A stretch of 64,000 bases of DNA from Capillidium heterosporum (taxonomy: Eukaryota > Entomophthoromycota > Entomophthoromycetes > Entomophthorales > Capillidiaceae), in the NCBI GenBank assembly GCA_016630905.1, contig WBMQ01000003.1, positions 992,001 through 1,056,000 on the forward strand. Reading direction: 5' to 3'. How positions within the stretch are numbered: the stretch's first letter is position 1; every line of letters begins with the position of its first letter. Positions 44,611-54,854 of the stretch are shown here, one piece after another. The notes beneath the pieces were generated by a model. The model was not told the origin of the DNA and searched no databases. It saw nothing but the letters and a program-made list of their open reading frames with translations. The translations under genes were made by a program, and so were the position numbers.

Positions 44611-46008
44611 ATGAAGTTCTACACCTTCACTAGCATCAACGTACTGCTCCTAGTACTGGTCTCTTCGGTCGCCGCCCTGCCTCAGAATGCATCAGCTAGC
44701 AAGCCAGAGAGTCCAGTTCGTCCCCTTCCAAAAGCCGCAAGTGATAATTCCGGCATCCAAGTCAACACTGAAGCCGAGCTATTGGCCGCTTTACAGTCTG
44801 TAGCATCAAAAGCAAGCGCCTCCACCAATTCAACTTTAAATTTGGTTACGGTTGCCTCCAACATCAACCTCTCCAGCACTTTGAAAGTCCCCAGCGGCTT
44901 TGTCTTGCAAGGCTCCAACAAAGATATCAAGCTTACCTTCAGCCCCAATGTAGATGGACTTGAGCTCAGCAAGGACAACTACCTCTCCAATCTAAAGATC
45001 AGCGTCAGTCCCAACAAGCGTGCTATCTACAACTCCTACGAAGTCGCCGACTTATCCAAGATCCACCTATCCAATTTGGAGACTGTCGGCAGCATCCAAA
45101 TCTTAGGTAAGGGTAGTGTAAAAGCAGGTGACGTCTGGGTCGACAACGTCAACATCAAGGAGGCTGATCTCTCTCCTTACACGGAGCGTCCTTACTCCTA
45201 CGGTGTCTATGTCTTACAAGGTGCTTTGACCGTCTGGAACCAAAACAACGATGGTCTACTTACTACCAACATCTACAACGTCAACGCCGGTACCAAAGCC
45301 AAACCCATCGTAGGCTGCGGTGTCTTTGTCTTTGGCAAAGTCAAATCCAACCTCATCTACGTCGACACCACCTACTTTGACTCCAAGATCCCAGTCGGTA
45401 CCGCTGACTTGATTACAGGTGGAACTTTTGTCGGATACGACACCGAGGCCAACCACGTAGTCACCAACTTGGCCATCAGCTACGGTGTCAACGACATGGG
45501 TAACGACAACTGGGGCACCGTCAAATCGTGGGTCATCACTGGCAAGACTTTGACTTATGGTACCAGTGCCATCGGCTTCGTCAACTTTGGTACCATGGGT
45601 GTTTTGGATGTACAGGACACCATTGAAACTTTCGGCCCTGGTGGTCGTGGATTCAACTCCCTGAACAATGGAATTGGAGCTGCTCTCTTCAAAGATGTCA
45701 TCACTCATGGTGATGGCTCCATCGGCATCTTGTTTAGAAACACTACCTTGAATGTGTTTGCTGTCAATGGAGGAATTAAGACTTTCGGTGGGGTAGGTTC
45801 TGGTCTAGTCCAGGGTGTCATCAAGAACTTGACTGCCAACGGTTTGGTCTTCAACGCTGGAGCTAAAGTCAACCTGGTAGCTGTCAGCAAAGGAGTCACC
45901 GTCAACAGCACCCAAGCTAAGCCTGTCACCAGATCTGATGGTGTTAAGATCGACTTGTTTATGGTGGACGGCGCTTCCGTTGATTCGGCTAGCTTCCCTC
46001 AGGAGTAA
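44611..46008 (+). CDS. Secreted parallel beta-helix protein, bacterial-like
   Basis: A 465-residue intronless protein with a signal peptide (residues 1-22, ending VAALPQ) and a Pro/Ala/Ser linker. From residue ~50 the rest is a series of short beta-strand-rich rungs with regular Gly/Asn turns. These include GCGVFVFGKV, DLITGGTFVGYD, NDMGNDNWGTV, AIGFVNFGT, IETFGPGGRGFN, THGDGSIGI and IKTFGGVGSGL. That layout fits a pectin-lyase-like right-handed beta-helix. From memory, the GFVNFGT / ETxGxGxRGFN / THGDGxIGI series recalls proteins common in bacteria rather than fungi, so horizontal transfer is possible. No lyase catalytic set was recognised. Codon use looks more GC-rich than the flanks. Function is unknown; binding or degrading a polysaccharide is a guess. 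Confidence 0.75.
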   Translation: MKFYTFTSINVLLLVLVSSVAALPQNASASKPESPVRPLPKAASDNSGIQVNTEAELLAALQSVASKASASTNSTLNLVTVASNINLSSTLKVPSGFVLQGSNKDIKLTFSPNVDGLELSKDNYLSNLKISVSPNKRAIYNSYEVADLSKIHLSNLETVGSIQILGKGSVKAGDVWVDNVNIKEADLSPYTERPYSYGVYVLQGALTVWNQNNDGLLTTNIYNVNAGTKAKPIVGCGVFVFGKVKSNLIYVDTTYFDSKIPVGTADLITGGTFVGYDTEANHVVTNLAISYGVNDMGNDNWGTVKSWVITGKTLTYGTSAIGFVNFGTMGVLDVQDTIETFGPGGRGFNSLNNGIGAALFKDVITHGDGSIGILFRNTTLNVFAVNGGIKTFGGVGSGLVQGVIKNLTANGLVFNAGAKVNLVAVSKGVTVNSTQAKPVTRSDGVKIDLFMVDGASVDSASFPQE

Positions 46009-46279
46009 CTTGATGACATTTAGAGTCGTCCTTTCGATTGCATAATAAACATTCTTCCTTTTTACTTTTTGTACATTTCTAGATATAACTAACCTCATGC
46101 ATTTTGGTATTACATATATATATTAATTAGAGACCAAAATAGTATTGCTGTACAAAATATAATCGGAAATACACTAGGGTTTCTACCTACATTGTCTGAA
46201 TATATTTTGTATCGCTAATATCAAAATTTATGGAATAAACATTCAAACAAAAGCAAAGCTTTAGCAAAAGGCAGTTTAA

Positions 46280-47398
46280 TCAACTACAGAAAGTATCGAT
46301 AACAAAAGTATTCATAGGGATGGTATGCTTCAGCAGCGAAATCGGGAATCTTTCCTTCCACCCACACTCTGGATTCTCGTCGTAGACTTCCTGGCCACAA
46401 GATACCAACTCAGTCTTTCCGAATAGCCCAACCTTACGTTCGTGAATCTCAGCACCGGCATGAACAAAGTCGAAGGATCTGGGTGGGAGGTGGGGCACAA
46501 TGTCATTCTGGTTGGAGTACCTAGTAATGGGGACGTTCAAAGCGTGCAAATGCTTTACAAAGGCTTCGTTGCCGACTCTTGGACTCGAATAAGCGTAGTT
46601 AACCAGGGGTCTGTTGTCTTTAAGCTCCTTCAGCAGTTTCACCCAATCGGGGATAGACAAAGTGGAGACTGCCGCACCTAGACTGTAGCCAGTGATATGT
46701 AAGGTATAGCCTTTGTACTCGGGGTTGGTCAAAAGTTTTTGAACTGCATCCTGGACCTTGTTGAAGCTGGATTGGTAGTGGGCTAGGAAGCCCTTATGGA
46801 CCTTGGATTCCTTGGAACCGGAGGGGAAAGGCACCTTTTCGTAGACAAAGTCTACCATCCAGTTCTTCAAGGTGATGGTTCCACGGTAGGATACCAAGAT
46901 AAGCTTCTTGGATTTGTCGATTCCAACTACAACTAACGAGTCAAAATCCTTATTGTCGATGACGGTCAGTTCCTCCAAGTTCCGCTGGCAACCGCACTGC
47001 TGACCGAAAAACTCCTCTTTAGGGCAGGTGGAGAGGAGGGCTAGCGTCAAATGCTTTTTCGTCTCTTCAATGGTACCGTGCTTGAAAACTCTTGGAGGGC
47101 TTAGCTTCTTGGGTGGAGCCTTGATGAACAGCTTGTAGAAGTCTCGAATAATAGAGGGCACGATGATGTTCTTTAGGCCTTCAAATAGACTTCCAGTCAG
47201 TGGGTTGTTGGCGATTCTGCTGTTCTGGTCATCTTCGGGGTCGAATGGCTGTCCTTCGTAAAGAGTCAAGTAGTTTGAAGAGATCTCTACTCGGTCACTG
47301 ACAAAGACTTCGCTTTTGATATTGGAGTTGCTTACATTTGCGGATAGATGCCCTTGGATACTCAGCAGAGCTACGAAAAGGAAGTTGAACTTAGTCAT
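46280..47398 (-). CDS. Secreted class 3 (fungal) lipase, copy 2
   Basis: A 372-residue intronless protein with signal peptide MTKFNFLFVALLSIQG. It carries oxyanion motif SYRGT, nucleophile elbow GYSLGAAVS, catalytic Asp in NQNDIVPH and the C-terminal His in LKHTIPMN, so all class 3 lipase catalytic elements are present. A CGQQCGCQ cysteine cluster and PPKKLSPPRVFKHGTIEE are shared with the other copies. It is more diverged from the 5344 and 58729 copies than those are from each other. A decayed relative lies 1.7 kb upstream on the same strand (49097-50165), suggesting a local tandem duplication. Confidence 0.92.
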   Translation of the reverse strand: MTKFNFLFVALLSIQGHLSANVSNSNIKSEVFVSDRVEISSNYLTLYEGQPFDPEDDQNSRIANNPLTGSLFEGLKNIIVPSIIRDFYKLFIKAPPKKLSPPRVFKHGTIEETKKHLTLALLSTCPKEEFFGQQCGCQRNLEELTVIDNKDFDSLVVVGIDKSKKLILVSYRGTITLKNWMVDFVYEKVPFPSGSKESKVHKGFLAHYQSSFNKVQDAVQKLLTNPEYKGYTLHITGYSLGAAVSTLSIPDWVKLLKELKDNRPLVNYAYSSPRVGNEAFVKHLHALNVPITRYSNQNDIVPHLPPRSFDFVHAGAEIHERKVGLFGKTELVSCGQEVYDENPECGWKERFPISLLKHTIPMNTFVIDTFCS

Positions 47399-49096
47399 GT
47401 TAGTCGCTACAAGTTTATAAGTTCTTGTCTTCGTGTAAAGCCTATATATACATTTTTTGCTCTATACCATCCTCTGTAATTCTAGTTTCGGTAGTAGTTA
47501 TGAAAGCTAGATCCGTCAAAGTATTTCAGATTTTATTCTCAGAGTTGATCACATCTCCTTAAAATAGACTGACTTAAAGGTATAAGTAAACCTTATATAT
47601 GCACCTTACATATCATAAGGTTCGAATATACACTGAGCTTTCTCAGGCATAATTGAAATAGTCAGCAGGGCTAAAGCAGGCATGGTATCATTGACAAGAG
47701 AATACTTTAGTACAAAGCATATTTCAAAAAATGTACTTGAAACTAAATTGGCGGACGGCGGATATCACAAAATGAAGGACTTTCAATTTAATATATCTAT
47801 ATGAAAAGGATCCTTTAGTTGTGCTTGTATTCTCGAGCACTTTTATATTTCAAGCTAGCATATTTTTACGACAGCCATTTAAAGCGAAAACCATGTGCCT
47901 TTTATTTTTTAATAAACTCTAAAATGAAACTTAATTTTAAGTTCTGTCCAAGTATGAGGTTGTTTATCTAGCAAACTCACCTTTATCGTGGAGTACTACC
48001 TGAAACTTGACGTATAAAGGTACAGATACTCTAGCTCACTAATTTATCAGCTCCTATCATTAGTCAATCTCAACTTATAATCACATATAAAATAATGTCT
48101 TTTAGCAATAGTCTACTTTATCTCTATATTTCGTATATAAGTAAATATATCGCTATCAATGATTTTTGGAACACAGCTACGAACACATGGCTTCCAGTAA
48201 CCATGAGAATAAAGTTTTTAGATATAAAGCTATATTCTCGGAAGGACAACCAACGTGTTACCATAAACTTCGCTACCGAAAATTTTAGTCAATCTTGGAT
48301 ACCTATATCAGCTGATAGAAGATCAGCTAGAAAGATTTTTGAAAATAGAGGTCGGAACCTCCGTTCGTCTACAGATATCTACTCACTAACCTATTGCTAT
48401 CCTACGAGGCCTTTAAAACACTGTTTCTTATTAGTTTCCAACATCTATATACCAAAATTGAAGTGTTCGAAACAACGCTGATGAAACTTTAAATTTAGTG
48501 AATAGTTTCCCAAATGGTATCCAAAAAAGTGCCTTCAAGTATCTATAGTTTGAACTGCAAAGAGCTAAACAAATGTGTTTATAAAGCTACTTAAATACAT
48601 ATAGCAAGTTTATTATTTCATATTCAAGAAAACTTTCCTTCTTTTAAGCTTGGCTTTGATATCTAGTTTTTAGGATCTGGTAAGTCTATCGAGCCGAAGA
48701 TCACATCTTTAGGCTTGCTTTAAATTTGACTGACCTTCATGTCCCAAATCCATCAGCAGATGACTTGAAAGGTATAATAAAGTTGAAAGTTCGGTCTACT
48801 ACATCAAACTAAACAGATAAAAGGTTAAGATACAGGAAAGTCAATCATAATTGCTTCAGGAATCAACTGTAGCCGTTAACATGTACATTCAAACTTATCG
48901 TTTGAAAAGACAAAACCGATGAGAATGTCTACATTTTATAGCTTTCAGAAGTAGTATAAGGAGTATAACAGGACCCTAAAAATAGCTAATCATCACTGAA
49001 ATCTCCTTACTAATACCTATAGCAAGGCTACGAAAAGATATAGTTGTGCCCTCTTCAAAAAGAATAAGTTTGATCTAAAAATATATTGCAATTAGG
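47399..49096. other. Intergenic between lipase 2 and its decayed neighbour
   Basis: Mostly AT-rich and featureless. A 128-codon ATG frame at 48095-48481 on + is present but has no signal peptide, domain or coding-like composition, and is probably chance. Confidence 0.4.
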
Positions 49097-50165
49097 TACA
49101 CAAAGTATCAAGTGCCAATATGTGCATAAGGGTAGCATATTTCATCATATATATTGGGAATCTATAATTTTACTCACACTCTAGATTCCCATTGTAAATT
49201 TCTTAGCCATGGATTATTAACTTAATATTATCAAATATACAGGTCTTACTCTTATGAATCTCAGCACCAGTATGGGCGAAATCGAAGGATCTGAGTAAGA
49301 GATGTGGTACGATATTGCCCTTATTTGTGTATTTGATGATTAGAACGTTCAAATAACGTAGGTATTTTACAAAATTAACGTTTCTGATCCTTGGATTTGA
49401 GTAGTAGTTGACTATAAAGCGAGTAACATTCAATTCTTTCAACGTAAAACAGTCGGAAACGGAAGATGAAGATCACTGAATATAAGCTATAATCGGTGAT
49501 ATATAGAATGTGTCTTTAAATTCGAAGTTGGTCAATAGCTTTTTCGTAGCTTCCTGGACTTCGCTAAGGCTGGATGGGTGATAGGCTAAAAAACCATGAT
49601 ATATCTTAGATTCCTTAGATTTGAAGAGGAAACTTTAGATATAAATTAGTAATTCAGTGTTTCAAGGTAATGAAGTTATGGTAAGATACTACTATTTATT
49701 TTTAAATTTATCAACACTGACTACGATCAATGAGTTAGTTCCTATTATTGATGATCAATAGATTACTCAACTGCTTCTGACAGCCGCAGCTCTGACCGAA
49801 TACGGCTTCTTTGAAGTAAGTGGAGAATAGGACTAGGGGTAGATATCTTTTGAGTTGTTAAATGATACTGTGTCGAAATACTTTTATTTTACATTGCTTT
49901 TTGGGCGGGATTTGGATTTGAGTTAGTAGGAATATGCCTATGGTAGCTTGCAACTAGGACTTAAGCAGGAGGCTAGTAGCTAAAATAGCGGTTATTTTTT
50001 CTTGGAAATCGAAAATTGGACTTCAGTATAGTTTAGGCAGTTTAGGTTGATCTCTGCGTTATCACTAACATATATTCACCTTCCTGAGTATCTGGGTAAC
50101 CTAGCACTCTCGATGTGAACTTTTGAATACTCAGTAAAACTATAAAGATGTAATTGTAATGAACT
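49097..50165 (-). pseudogene. Class 3 lipase pseudogene (minus)
   Basis: A decayed lipase relative of the 46280 gene. Recognisable pieces in order along the minus strand are a degraded signal-peptide region near 50150, a cysteine cluster reading like SCGCQKQ near 49785, a degraded VHKGFLAHYQS-type region near 49590 and the longest open piece (79 codons at 49442-49203, with YYSNPRIRNVNFVKYL and NKGNIVPHLLLRSFDFAHTG). It ends near a TFCS-like terminus at 49100. The nucleophile elbow is lost, and stop codons and frameshifts are numerous. Confidence 0.8.
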
Positions 50166-50740
50166 ATATTGGTAATAGGTTTTAAAAGGCAATTGTTGAC
50201 ATCCAGGTATATATATGTATTCTTTTCACATCTTTCAAATATATAAATGCAATAAATATTCTACAGATTAGATTCGCTGAACTATTCTAAACTTATTTTA
50301 TATTAGTCCTATACTTGCAAACCCTATGTACGTTTTAGACAGTAAATTGTCGTAAATATATTACTGAATTAAGTACATATACCATATAAATGTTTTGGCT
50401 TTATAGGATACCTATAAATTTCTATTTTTACTTGACTGGGTTGAAAACTGTAAGACTCCATTTTTAAAAATATGGTAATAGTCATTAATCAATCCAGTCT
50501 TATATCTTTAAAATTTATATTGTGACCGCCTTCTACAAAGCTGATATCTGATATATATGTTTAATCAATAATCCTCAATTCAACCTAATACACTCTTTAG
50601 TACTAAAGAGTTGACGAAATTTACTTATTCAAATCGATATTTCAATTATATTTATCAATTTTATTGAAATGCCAGTCTAAATAGAAACTGAAAATAAATT
50701 GGTGCCAAAAAGTATACGAGCTCAACAACTTAATTTACAT
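50166..50740. other. Intergenic, AT-rich
   Basis: Between the lipase pseudogene's 5' end and the 3' end of the mitochondrial-type gene. Nothing was seen. Confidence 0.5.
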
Positions 50741-52615
50741 TCAAATCTTTACTAACTTGATAAACAACTTCAAGTGCCTCCAGTTGTCCCAAGCGTTCCT
50801 TTGGCCCTCTTCAAAACTACCTTCATCGCCAGGGTACCACTGCATAGCCAACTTCAATACAAACTTGCTATCTAACTGATCATTAACATCCAGCAATTTG
50901 TTGACTTTAAGGTACTTTTTTATATGATAGGCGATCAGGATGTCCGGTTTTATCTGGTGTTGTACCATCAACCCAATACCTCGTCTCCACAAGTTTAGAT
51001 TGTTCAACAGCAACGCTAATCTCAGGTGAAAATCCACTAGTTTGATGTCGACTTCGTAGGTATTCTGGTACAGGTTAGAATAAATTTGAAACTGAGACAG
51101 TGAACCTTCCTTAACTATACGGTTCAATAACTGCACCAAAATATGCCTAGGAGGTACTTGATTCAAACCGAGGAACTGGTTATCCAAAATCTGATTTAAG
51201 TTGGGTAGAGGTAGTAAGTCGATGGCCAATTCTACCAGCCCAACTTTCAACTTGAATTCGCCTTTCTTACCTACTAATAAACTCAAGTTGGGTGGTGTAT
51301 TAGATAACGATGGGAACTTGCGGTGAAACTTCAACTTTTGGTACAGGAACATATTGTCCTCTTTTAACTTTAATGTTTGGATCGCTTCGATGCACTTCAA
51401 GCCTAAATTTTGATCACCGTAACCGATAGCTAACTTTAACCCTACAGTCAAGGTAGCTACGTTAGCGTTTCTGTTGATCAGTTGCTTGTTAAATATGTCG
51501 AGGAATTTATTCAAGTTGGTGGATATAGTGGATTTCGTTTCCTTCTCGTCGAGTATCGAATAGAGTAAACTCAGTAGTGTCGCATTTACACTTGATATGG
51601 GTGGGTTACTAAACTCCTTCTCCATAACATCGAAGATGCGTAGTACATCCGATAAGCTACTTAAATTTTTGTAGACTTGTAGCTTATTGATTAGTAGCTT
51701 AGCTTTGAAGCTAGATCCCACTTCGTAAGGCTGGAGGTATCGCTCTAACTTCCTTGTAGCTGGTAAGTTCAGGTAAAAACCTTGGCCATGGAAGGTAGAT
51801 AAATTCGACTGTATCTTCCAAATGAACAAGCTGGATGAAGGGGTAAATATTGGTTTATGTTGGTCAGGACCTTCTATTGTTCGGTTTAACATCTCTAAAA
51901 TGGTATGAATATTATGGCTGTTGACCTTCAACTTGGTCAGACTAAATAGGAATACCTCTTGGATTTGAGTGGTAAAAAGCTCCTTACGTTTAGTTAACAA
52001 TTTACTGAGCTTATTCAGGATGAAACTGGGGTCGGGTAAGTCCAACTCGGGGTCGTAGATATCCATGTGGTGGGCGAAGAACCATACAATTTTTTGGACT
52101 AGCTCAATGTCTTTGGGCAGCTTCTCAGTCAGTACCAACAGTTTGACTAGATTGATTAGCTCTACTAAATTTTCTTTCTCCCGAATACATACCTTCAAAC
52201 TTATGCGCATAACTTCATAGTCTATTATCATATCTATATTCCTATCCTTCAATGAAAACTTGGTTTCAAGAATGGTAATCTTTTTACGTAAAATAGTCTC
52301 CAGATAGTGAACTTTCAACACATTGAACAATAGGCTGACATGTCTACTTGGGTTATACAGGTTGTTGATGACTTTGTTGGTATCAATAAAGTTCTTCTCC
52401 TTCAACGTCAACTTCTCACTGTTGTCTTTCAACCATTCCTTTATGTATTGGTTTTTGCTGAGTTGGCTTATCGCTTCCCCACTATCTATATAGTCTTTGG
52501 GGGGTTGGTATCTTTTGGTTTCTGGGGTTATTAAGGTGCTTGTAGTTCGTATGCTGCATACTGATGATGGTTGGAATTTGAAAAGTCGGGCTCTTGTTCT
52601 GCTAAAAACCTCCAT
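50741..52615 (-). CDS. Probable mitochondrial helical-repeat (PPR-like) protein
   Basis: About 624 aa, intronless. The start is placed at ATG 52615 because the following residues (MEVFSRTRARLFKFQ...SIRTTSTLI) form a classic Arg/Ser-rich, acid-free mitochondrial presequence. An earlier in-frame ATG at 52702 is possible; the open frame further upstream begins only with TTG. The rest is leucine-rich and helical, with recurrent units such as LRIFDVMEKEF, LSLLYSIL and IYSNLYQNTYEVD about 30-40 residues apart, reminiscent of fungal pentatricopeptide proteins that stabilise or translate mitochondrial mRNAs. I could not assign it to a named family. It is transcribed divergently from the dynein light chain gene about 311 bp away. 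Confidence 0.65.
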   Translation of the reverse strand: MEVFSRTRARLFKFQPSSVCSIRTTSTLITPETKRYQPPKDYIDSGEAISQLSKNQYIKEWLKDNSEKLTLKEKNFIDTNKVINNLYNPSRHVSLLFNVLKVHYLETILRKKITILETKFSLKDRNIDMIIDYEVMRISLKVCIREKENLVELINLVKLLVLTEKLPKDIELVQKIVWFFAHHMDIYDPELDLPDPSFILNKLSKLLTKRKELFTTQIQEVFLFSLTKLKVNSHNIHTILEMLNRTIEGPDQHKPIFTPSSSLFIWKIQSNLSTFHGQGFYLNLPATRKLERYLQPYEVGSSFKAKLLINKLQVYKNLSSLSDVLRIFDVMEKEFSNPPISSVNATLLSLLYSILDEKETKSTISTNLNKFLDIFNKQLINRNANVATLTVGLKLAIGYGDQNLGLKCIEAIQTLKLKEDNMFLYQKLKFHRKFPSLSNTPPNLSLLVGKKGEFKLKVGLVELAIDLLPLPNLNQILDNQFLGLNQVPPRHILVQLLNRIVKEGSLSQFQIYSNLYQNTYEVDIKLVDFHLRLALLLNNLNLWRRGIGLMVQHQIKPDILIAYHIKKYLKVNKLLDVNDQLDSKFVLKLAMQWYPGDEGSFEEGQRNAWDNWRHLKLFIKLVKI

Positions 52616-52926
52616 CCTCAAGTTTTGGCAAAAACTAATTTGAAGTTTTGGATGAAAACTTTTAACTTTCCTGAATTTGGTTTGGAATAATAGCGTGGAC
52701 ATCCATAGAAGTCTAAAGCATTTTACCAAATAGAAGCATGGAAAATTGAAGTTTTATTTGCAAAGATCAGCTATGATGAATTTGACTTCAAATAGTACCC
52801 ATATAATGCTAATCATTCGTTAGACATAAACTTCAGACTTTAACCAGCTATTTATTGAAAACACCAACTCCAATTCATAAATCCACGTAAAGCTCCAGCA
52901 AAATCCACCTTGTCCAATTCCAAGCT
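52616..52926. promoter_or_regulatory. Shared divergent promoter region
   Basis: About 310 bp separate the start codons of the mitochondrial-type gene (-) and the dynein light chain gene (+). No TATA box is obvious; the + strand leader is C/A-rich. Confidence 0.4.
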
Positions 52927-53587
52927 ATGTTACCCAAGAAAGTGAATGAAGATCTACAAGCTCTAGTAACTAAGGAGTTAAAGGACTTCCAGTACAAGCC
53001 TAGCCAACAAGATACCGTTCAATACACCACTCAATCTACCTCAACTTCCACCCAAGAAGACACTCAACCTAATGATACCCAAACAAAAGTAGAAGGCGAA
53101 AATAGAGAATCTAAGGCTGAAGCTAATGAAGTTGAACCAAACCAAGAAACTAAAGCTGAAGGTGAGGGTGAAATCAAAGTTGTAGAGAAGCCTAAAATCG
53201 ACAGTGAACTCACTAACAAGATTCAAGACTTGACTAGCAAGGTACAAGATTTATTGTTAGGTAGATTTTATTTTACAAGAATTTGAGCTTTATTTTAATA
53301 TGATTTCATTTAAATAGGGTACAACATACCGAGGTACAAGTACATAGTCCAGATAAATTTGTTCCAGAACCAAGACTTTGGTTCCAGGTAAACATTTCAA
53401 ATTTTATAAATTTAATCTATTTATAGAATGGATTGCAGTATGGTTTGGGACGCAACTACTGACCAGATGATAAAGGAAACTATCAAGACAGTAACTTTGC
53501 TTTAAACTCCAAATTTAACTAAACTTTAATGTATTTTAGGAAAAATTTACCTGTGTTGTAATAGTATTTTCGGTTTACTACCACTAA
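52927..53587 (+). CDS. Tctex1-family dynein light chain
   Basis: Four exons, 52927-53260, 53318-53387, 53427-53490 and 53540-53587, join to 171 aa. An acidic Thr/Gln/Glu-rich linker (residues ~25-85) precedes the domain. The Tctex1 core is clear across the splice junctions: IPRYKYIVQINLFQNQ, then MVWDATTD, then FTCVVIVFSVYY, matching the family's RYKY-V-Q-x, FWDxxTD and C-V-x-x-V-F-x-x-Y strands. Reading through the third donor would end the protein early and lose the last strand, which is why the fourth exon is proposed. It would be a light chain of the cytoplasmic dynein motor or of an intraflagellar-type dynein. It ends 43 bp from convergent TBCC. Confidence 0.85.
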
Positions 53588-53630
53588 CGCTATAAAATTA
53601 AATTTAAAAAGTGAACAGTTTACTATTTAA

Positions 53631-54854
53631 TTAGTTGAAAATCTGCGTCTTTAACCAAGTGGTAACATCCACTTTACTTAGTTCTTGGCTCAATAGAATG
53701 GGATCAATGCTATTTATGACATTGATGTCTGTAGTACAAATTTTGAAGTTGGGAGAAGGTCCGTCATTCAACCAGTTGAAGTCGTTGATCGGTTTGAAGT
53801 GGAAACTGCTATCCTTAAATAGACTCAAGTTCAATCCCGCTTTCTATCGTTTTTCATATATTTGTCAGCATATAGGTTTTATGTATATAGCTTTACCTCA
53901 ACCAGGTTTTCCAAACCATCGTACTTAACCTGGTAGGGGGAAAACTGTAAAGCTTGACAGTCTTCGACTATGGGGTTTGAAGTTGCAAATAGATAGATGT
54001 TGGTATCCTTAGTCTCATGCATTCGAAACTATTTTCAAAAATAAAGATAAAATAAAGACATTTAAAAATGTACCTGTTGGCAAGCAAAGTAGAACGAGCA
54101 GCTACTACAACCTTCTATAAATACTGAAGTGGAGATGGGGGGTAGAACCACTAAACTATTGGTTATGTTCTTTAGATAGACGGTAGTTAAATTATCCACT
54201 TTAGATTGAAATAGGTTAACAATACAGTAACTTAAATTGGCTATATGTAAACTGGTACTGTTGGTTAGCTGCTTATCTCCTTCATCTTGGATATCCAGTT
54301 CTAGATATTGGCCTTGCTTGTCTTGAATACCTATTGTTTTATGAAAAATAATGAATGTAAAATTAACAAGATTGAAAACAAAGATAACTTACTATAACCA
54401 TCGATGCTATCAAACCTTTTAGCATTGGAAATTTCTTCATTTTTATTTTCAACAGCTTGAGGTTCCACCTTTTTTACAGTTTTAGGGCTGGCTTGTCGGG
54501 TTCGAAATGCAAATTTGGGTTTCTGTTTGGTCGTGTCATCTTTGTCTAATTTTATTTTAAAGTCCTGTATATCCTAAAAGCATAAAAATAAGGAATAAGC
54601 GGACTATAAAGTGTTTATTTTACCTTTTGATAAATCTTCAAATCGTAGTTTGGTAGGAAATGCTGAGCTTCACTTAACTTCAACTGCAAACTATTTATCT
54701 TGTCAAGTAACTCTCGTTTATCGAAAGTTTTAGTTTCCAACTGACTTTCAATAGCTAATTAAATTTATTAGTGGGATATAATAGTTTGGTAGCTACCTTG
54801 CTTTTCCGATTGGTATTGATTGTAAAAGTGGTCGATAGTTTGACGTTTATCCAT
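53631..54854 (-). CDS. Tubulin-specific chaperone C (tubulin folding cofactor C)
   Basis: Six exons, 54854-54797, 54754-54624, 54573-54393, 54330-54074, 54028-53897 and 53843-53631, join to 323 aa. A short helical coiled-coil region (residues ~1-65, TBCC N-terminal type) is followed by a Lys-rich linker and a C-CAP/cofactor-C beta-helix. In the beta-helix are CYFACQQFRMHETKDTNIYL, NPIVEDC, QFSPYQVKYDGL and NDFNWLNDGPSPNFKI. The arginine of QQFRMH corresponds to the TBCC arginine finger that stimulates GTP hydrolysis by beta-tubulin in the cofactor D/E/C supercomplex, releasing native tubulin dimers. It acts in the cytosol. A microtubule-related neighbour (dynein light chain) ends just beyond its stop codon. 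Confidence 0.93.

Noticed and set aside
45256-45708. 150-codon minus ORF within the beta-helix gene
   Set aside because: Shadow of the + strand gene, which has the signal peptide and the repeat logic.
48095-48481. 128-codon plus ORF between lipase copies
   Set aside because: No signal peptide, no domain and random-looking composition in AT-rich intergenic DNA.
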